A stretch of DNA of 5,415 nt from Nitrospinaceae bacterium (GTDB taxonomy: Bacteria > Nitrospinota > Nitrospinia > Nitrospinales > VA-1): the NCBI GenBank assembly GCA_016763735.1, contig JAESTE010000091.1, positions 1 to 5,415 on the forward strand, in the 5' to 3' direction. A program made the position numbers and the translations under genes. Below, in pieces: positions 4,625 through 5,415 of this stretch (within the stretch, counting starts at the first letter, position 1; each line of letters begins with the position of its first letter). The notes beneath the pieces were generated by a model. That model searched no databases. It was not told where the DNA came from and worked only from the letters and a program-made list of their open reading frames with translations.

Positions 4625-5415
4625 TTGTCTGAAGTCGATTCCCCATCTAATTTTATTCAAAACAAAATTGATGAAGATTTAAAATCCGAAAAGTTTGCCA
4701 TTCATACGCGCTTCCCGCCGGAGCCTAATGGGCATCTTCATATAGGGCATGCAAAATCCATTTGCCTGAACTTTGGACTTGCTGTGAAATATTCTGGAAC
4801 ATGCAATTTGCGATTCGATGATACGAATCCAAGTAAAGAGGAAACGAAATATGTGAAAGCCATTCAGGAAGATGTGAAGTGGCTGGGGTTCGATTGGGGC
4901 GACAACATGTTTTTTGCCTCCGATTATTTCGACCAGATTTTTGAGTTTGCCGTTCAATTGATTCAAAAGGGCAAAGCTTATGTTGATGATTTGAATCCGG
5001 AACAGATACGCGAATATCGTGGAACGCTTTTAGAACCTGGGAAAGACAGTCCCTATCGAAATCGAGCGATTGAAGAGAATCTCGAATTATTTCAGAAGAT
5101 GAAAGCCGGGGAGTTTGCAGAAGGAGAAAAAGTTCTACGCGCAAAAATTGATATGGGCTCCGGCAATCTGAATATGCGTGATCCCATTCTTTATCGAATA
5201 TTGAAAGCAACGCATCACCGAGTGGGAGATAAGTGGTGTATATACCCTATGTATGACTTCACGCACGGGCAGTCGGATTCCATTGAAAAGGTCACCCATT
5301 CTCTCTGTACTCTGGAGTTTGAGGATCATCGTCCGCTCTATGATTGGTTTCTAGATGAGTTGGAAATTGACCATCCTCAGCAAATCGAGTTTGCCCGACT
5401 GAATCTCAATTACAC
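4625..5415 (+). CDS. glnS: Glutaminyl-tRNA synthetase (5' portion, runs off the window)
   Basis: This enzyme attaches glutamine to tRNA-Gln in the cytoplasm using ATP. The first 263 residues of an expected 550 or so are present and follow the bacterial GlnRS catalytic core closely. The N terminus SPSNFIQNKIDEDL is followed by RFPPEPNGHLHIGHAKS, with the class I HIGH box at residues 39-42. Next come NLRFDDTNP (Asp65, equivalent to E. coli Asp66), the acceptor-binding region YVDDLNPEQIREYRGTL, LRAKIDM, and KWCIYPMYDFTH with Tyr210 (E. coli Tyr211, glutamine recognition). HSLCTLEFEDHRPLYDW contains Cys228 (E. coli Cys229). The KMSKS-like loop and anticodon-binding barrels lie beyond the edge. 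Translation starts at TTG, which gives MSEVDSPSNF, the same layout as other GlnRS N termini; no in-frame ATG is nearby. No frameshift or in-frame stop is seen. Its presence indicates direct glutaminylation rather than sole reliance on the amidotransferase route. Confidence 0.97.
   Translation, partial: MSEVDSPSNFIQNKIDEDLKSEKFAIHTRFPPEPNGHLHIGHAKSICLNFGLAVKYSGTCNLRFDDTNPSKEETKYVKAIQEDVKWLGFDWGDNMFFASDYFDQIFEFAVQLIQKGKAYVDDLNPEQIREYRGTLLEPGKDSPYRNRAIEENLELFQKMKAGEFAEGEKVLRAKIDMGSGNLNMRDPILYRILKATHHRVGDKWCIYPMYDFTHGQSDSIEKVTHSLCTLEFEDHRPLYDWFLDELEIDHPQQIEFARLNLNY

Noticed and set aside
4679..5329. Three minus-strand frames opposite glnS
   Set aside because: They lie antisense to a clear, conserved GlnRS catalytic core and show no family features.

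Overview
The window comes from an A+T-leaning bacterial chromosome segment of Gram-negative character. It carries a tRNA gene with encoded CCA, a bacterial-type glutaminyl-tRNA synthetase, a CrcB/DUF190 fluoride pair and a CRTAC1-like FG-GAP/UnbV protein. The phylum cannot be fixed from this stretch; a proteobacterium or a related phylum that has GlnRS fits. All functional calls rest on motifs read by eye, without database searches.

Layout, left to right. Positions 3-146 (+) may be the last 47 codons of an unidentified gene. Positions 159-235 (-) hold tRNA-Arg(TCT). Positions 266-613 (-) encode a DUF190 protein whose start overlaps the stop of crcB (610-989, -), a Fluc-type fluoride channel. 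crcB appears to have lost one base near codon 17. Positions 990-1204 are non-coding, with an extended -10 promoter for crcB and several short G/C palindromes. From 4267 down to 1205 (-) runs about 3 kb of coding sequence in one uninterrupted frame, cut only by two in-frame stops. It contains a CxxC-bearing predicted permease (4267-3020, ending in TAG), then five FG-GAP/VCBS motifs and a six-cysteine insert (to a TAA at 1795-1793), then two more FG-GAP motifs and the ASPIC/UnbV domain (to 1205). Positions 4268-4624 form a divergent intergenic region with a folded palindromic repeat and the promoter of glnS, which starts at TTG 4625 (+) and runs off the window.

How the parts fit. crcB and DUF190 look translationally coupled and form a fluoride-efflux unit. 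The permease and propeller pieces look like one ancestral membrane-anchored protein, or at least a tightly linked pair: neither downstream piece has its own signal peptide or a convincing start, and the frame is kept across both stops. The second stop splits a seven-motif propeller and is very likely a nonsense lesion or sequence error. The first stop is more ambiguous. tRNA-Arg and glnS are ordinary translation genes flanking this accessory block.

The main points for follow-up are the same-frame permease/FG-GAP/UnbV arrangement with two in-frame stops, the tandem Cys-pair insert inside the propeller, the crcB frameshift, and the family of short palindromes.
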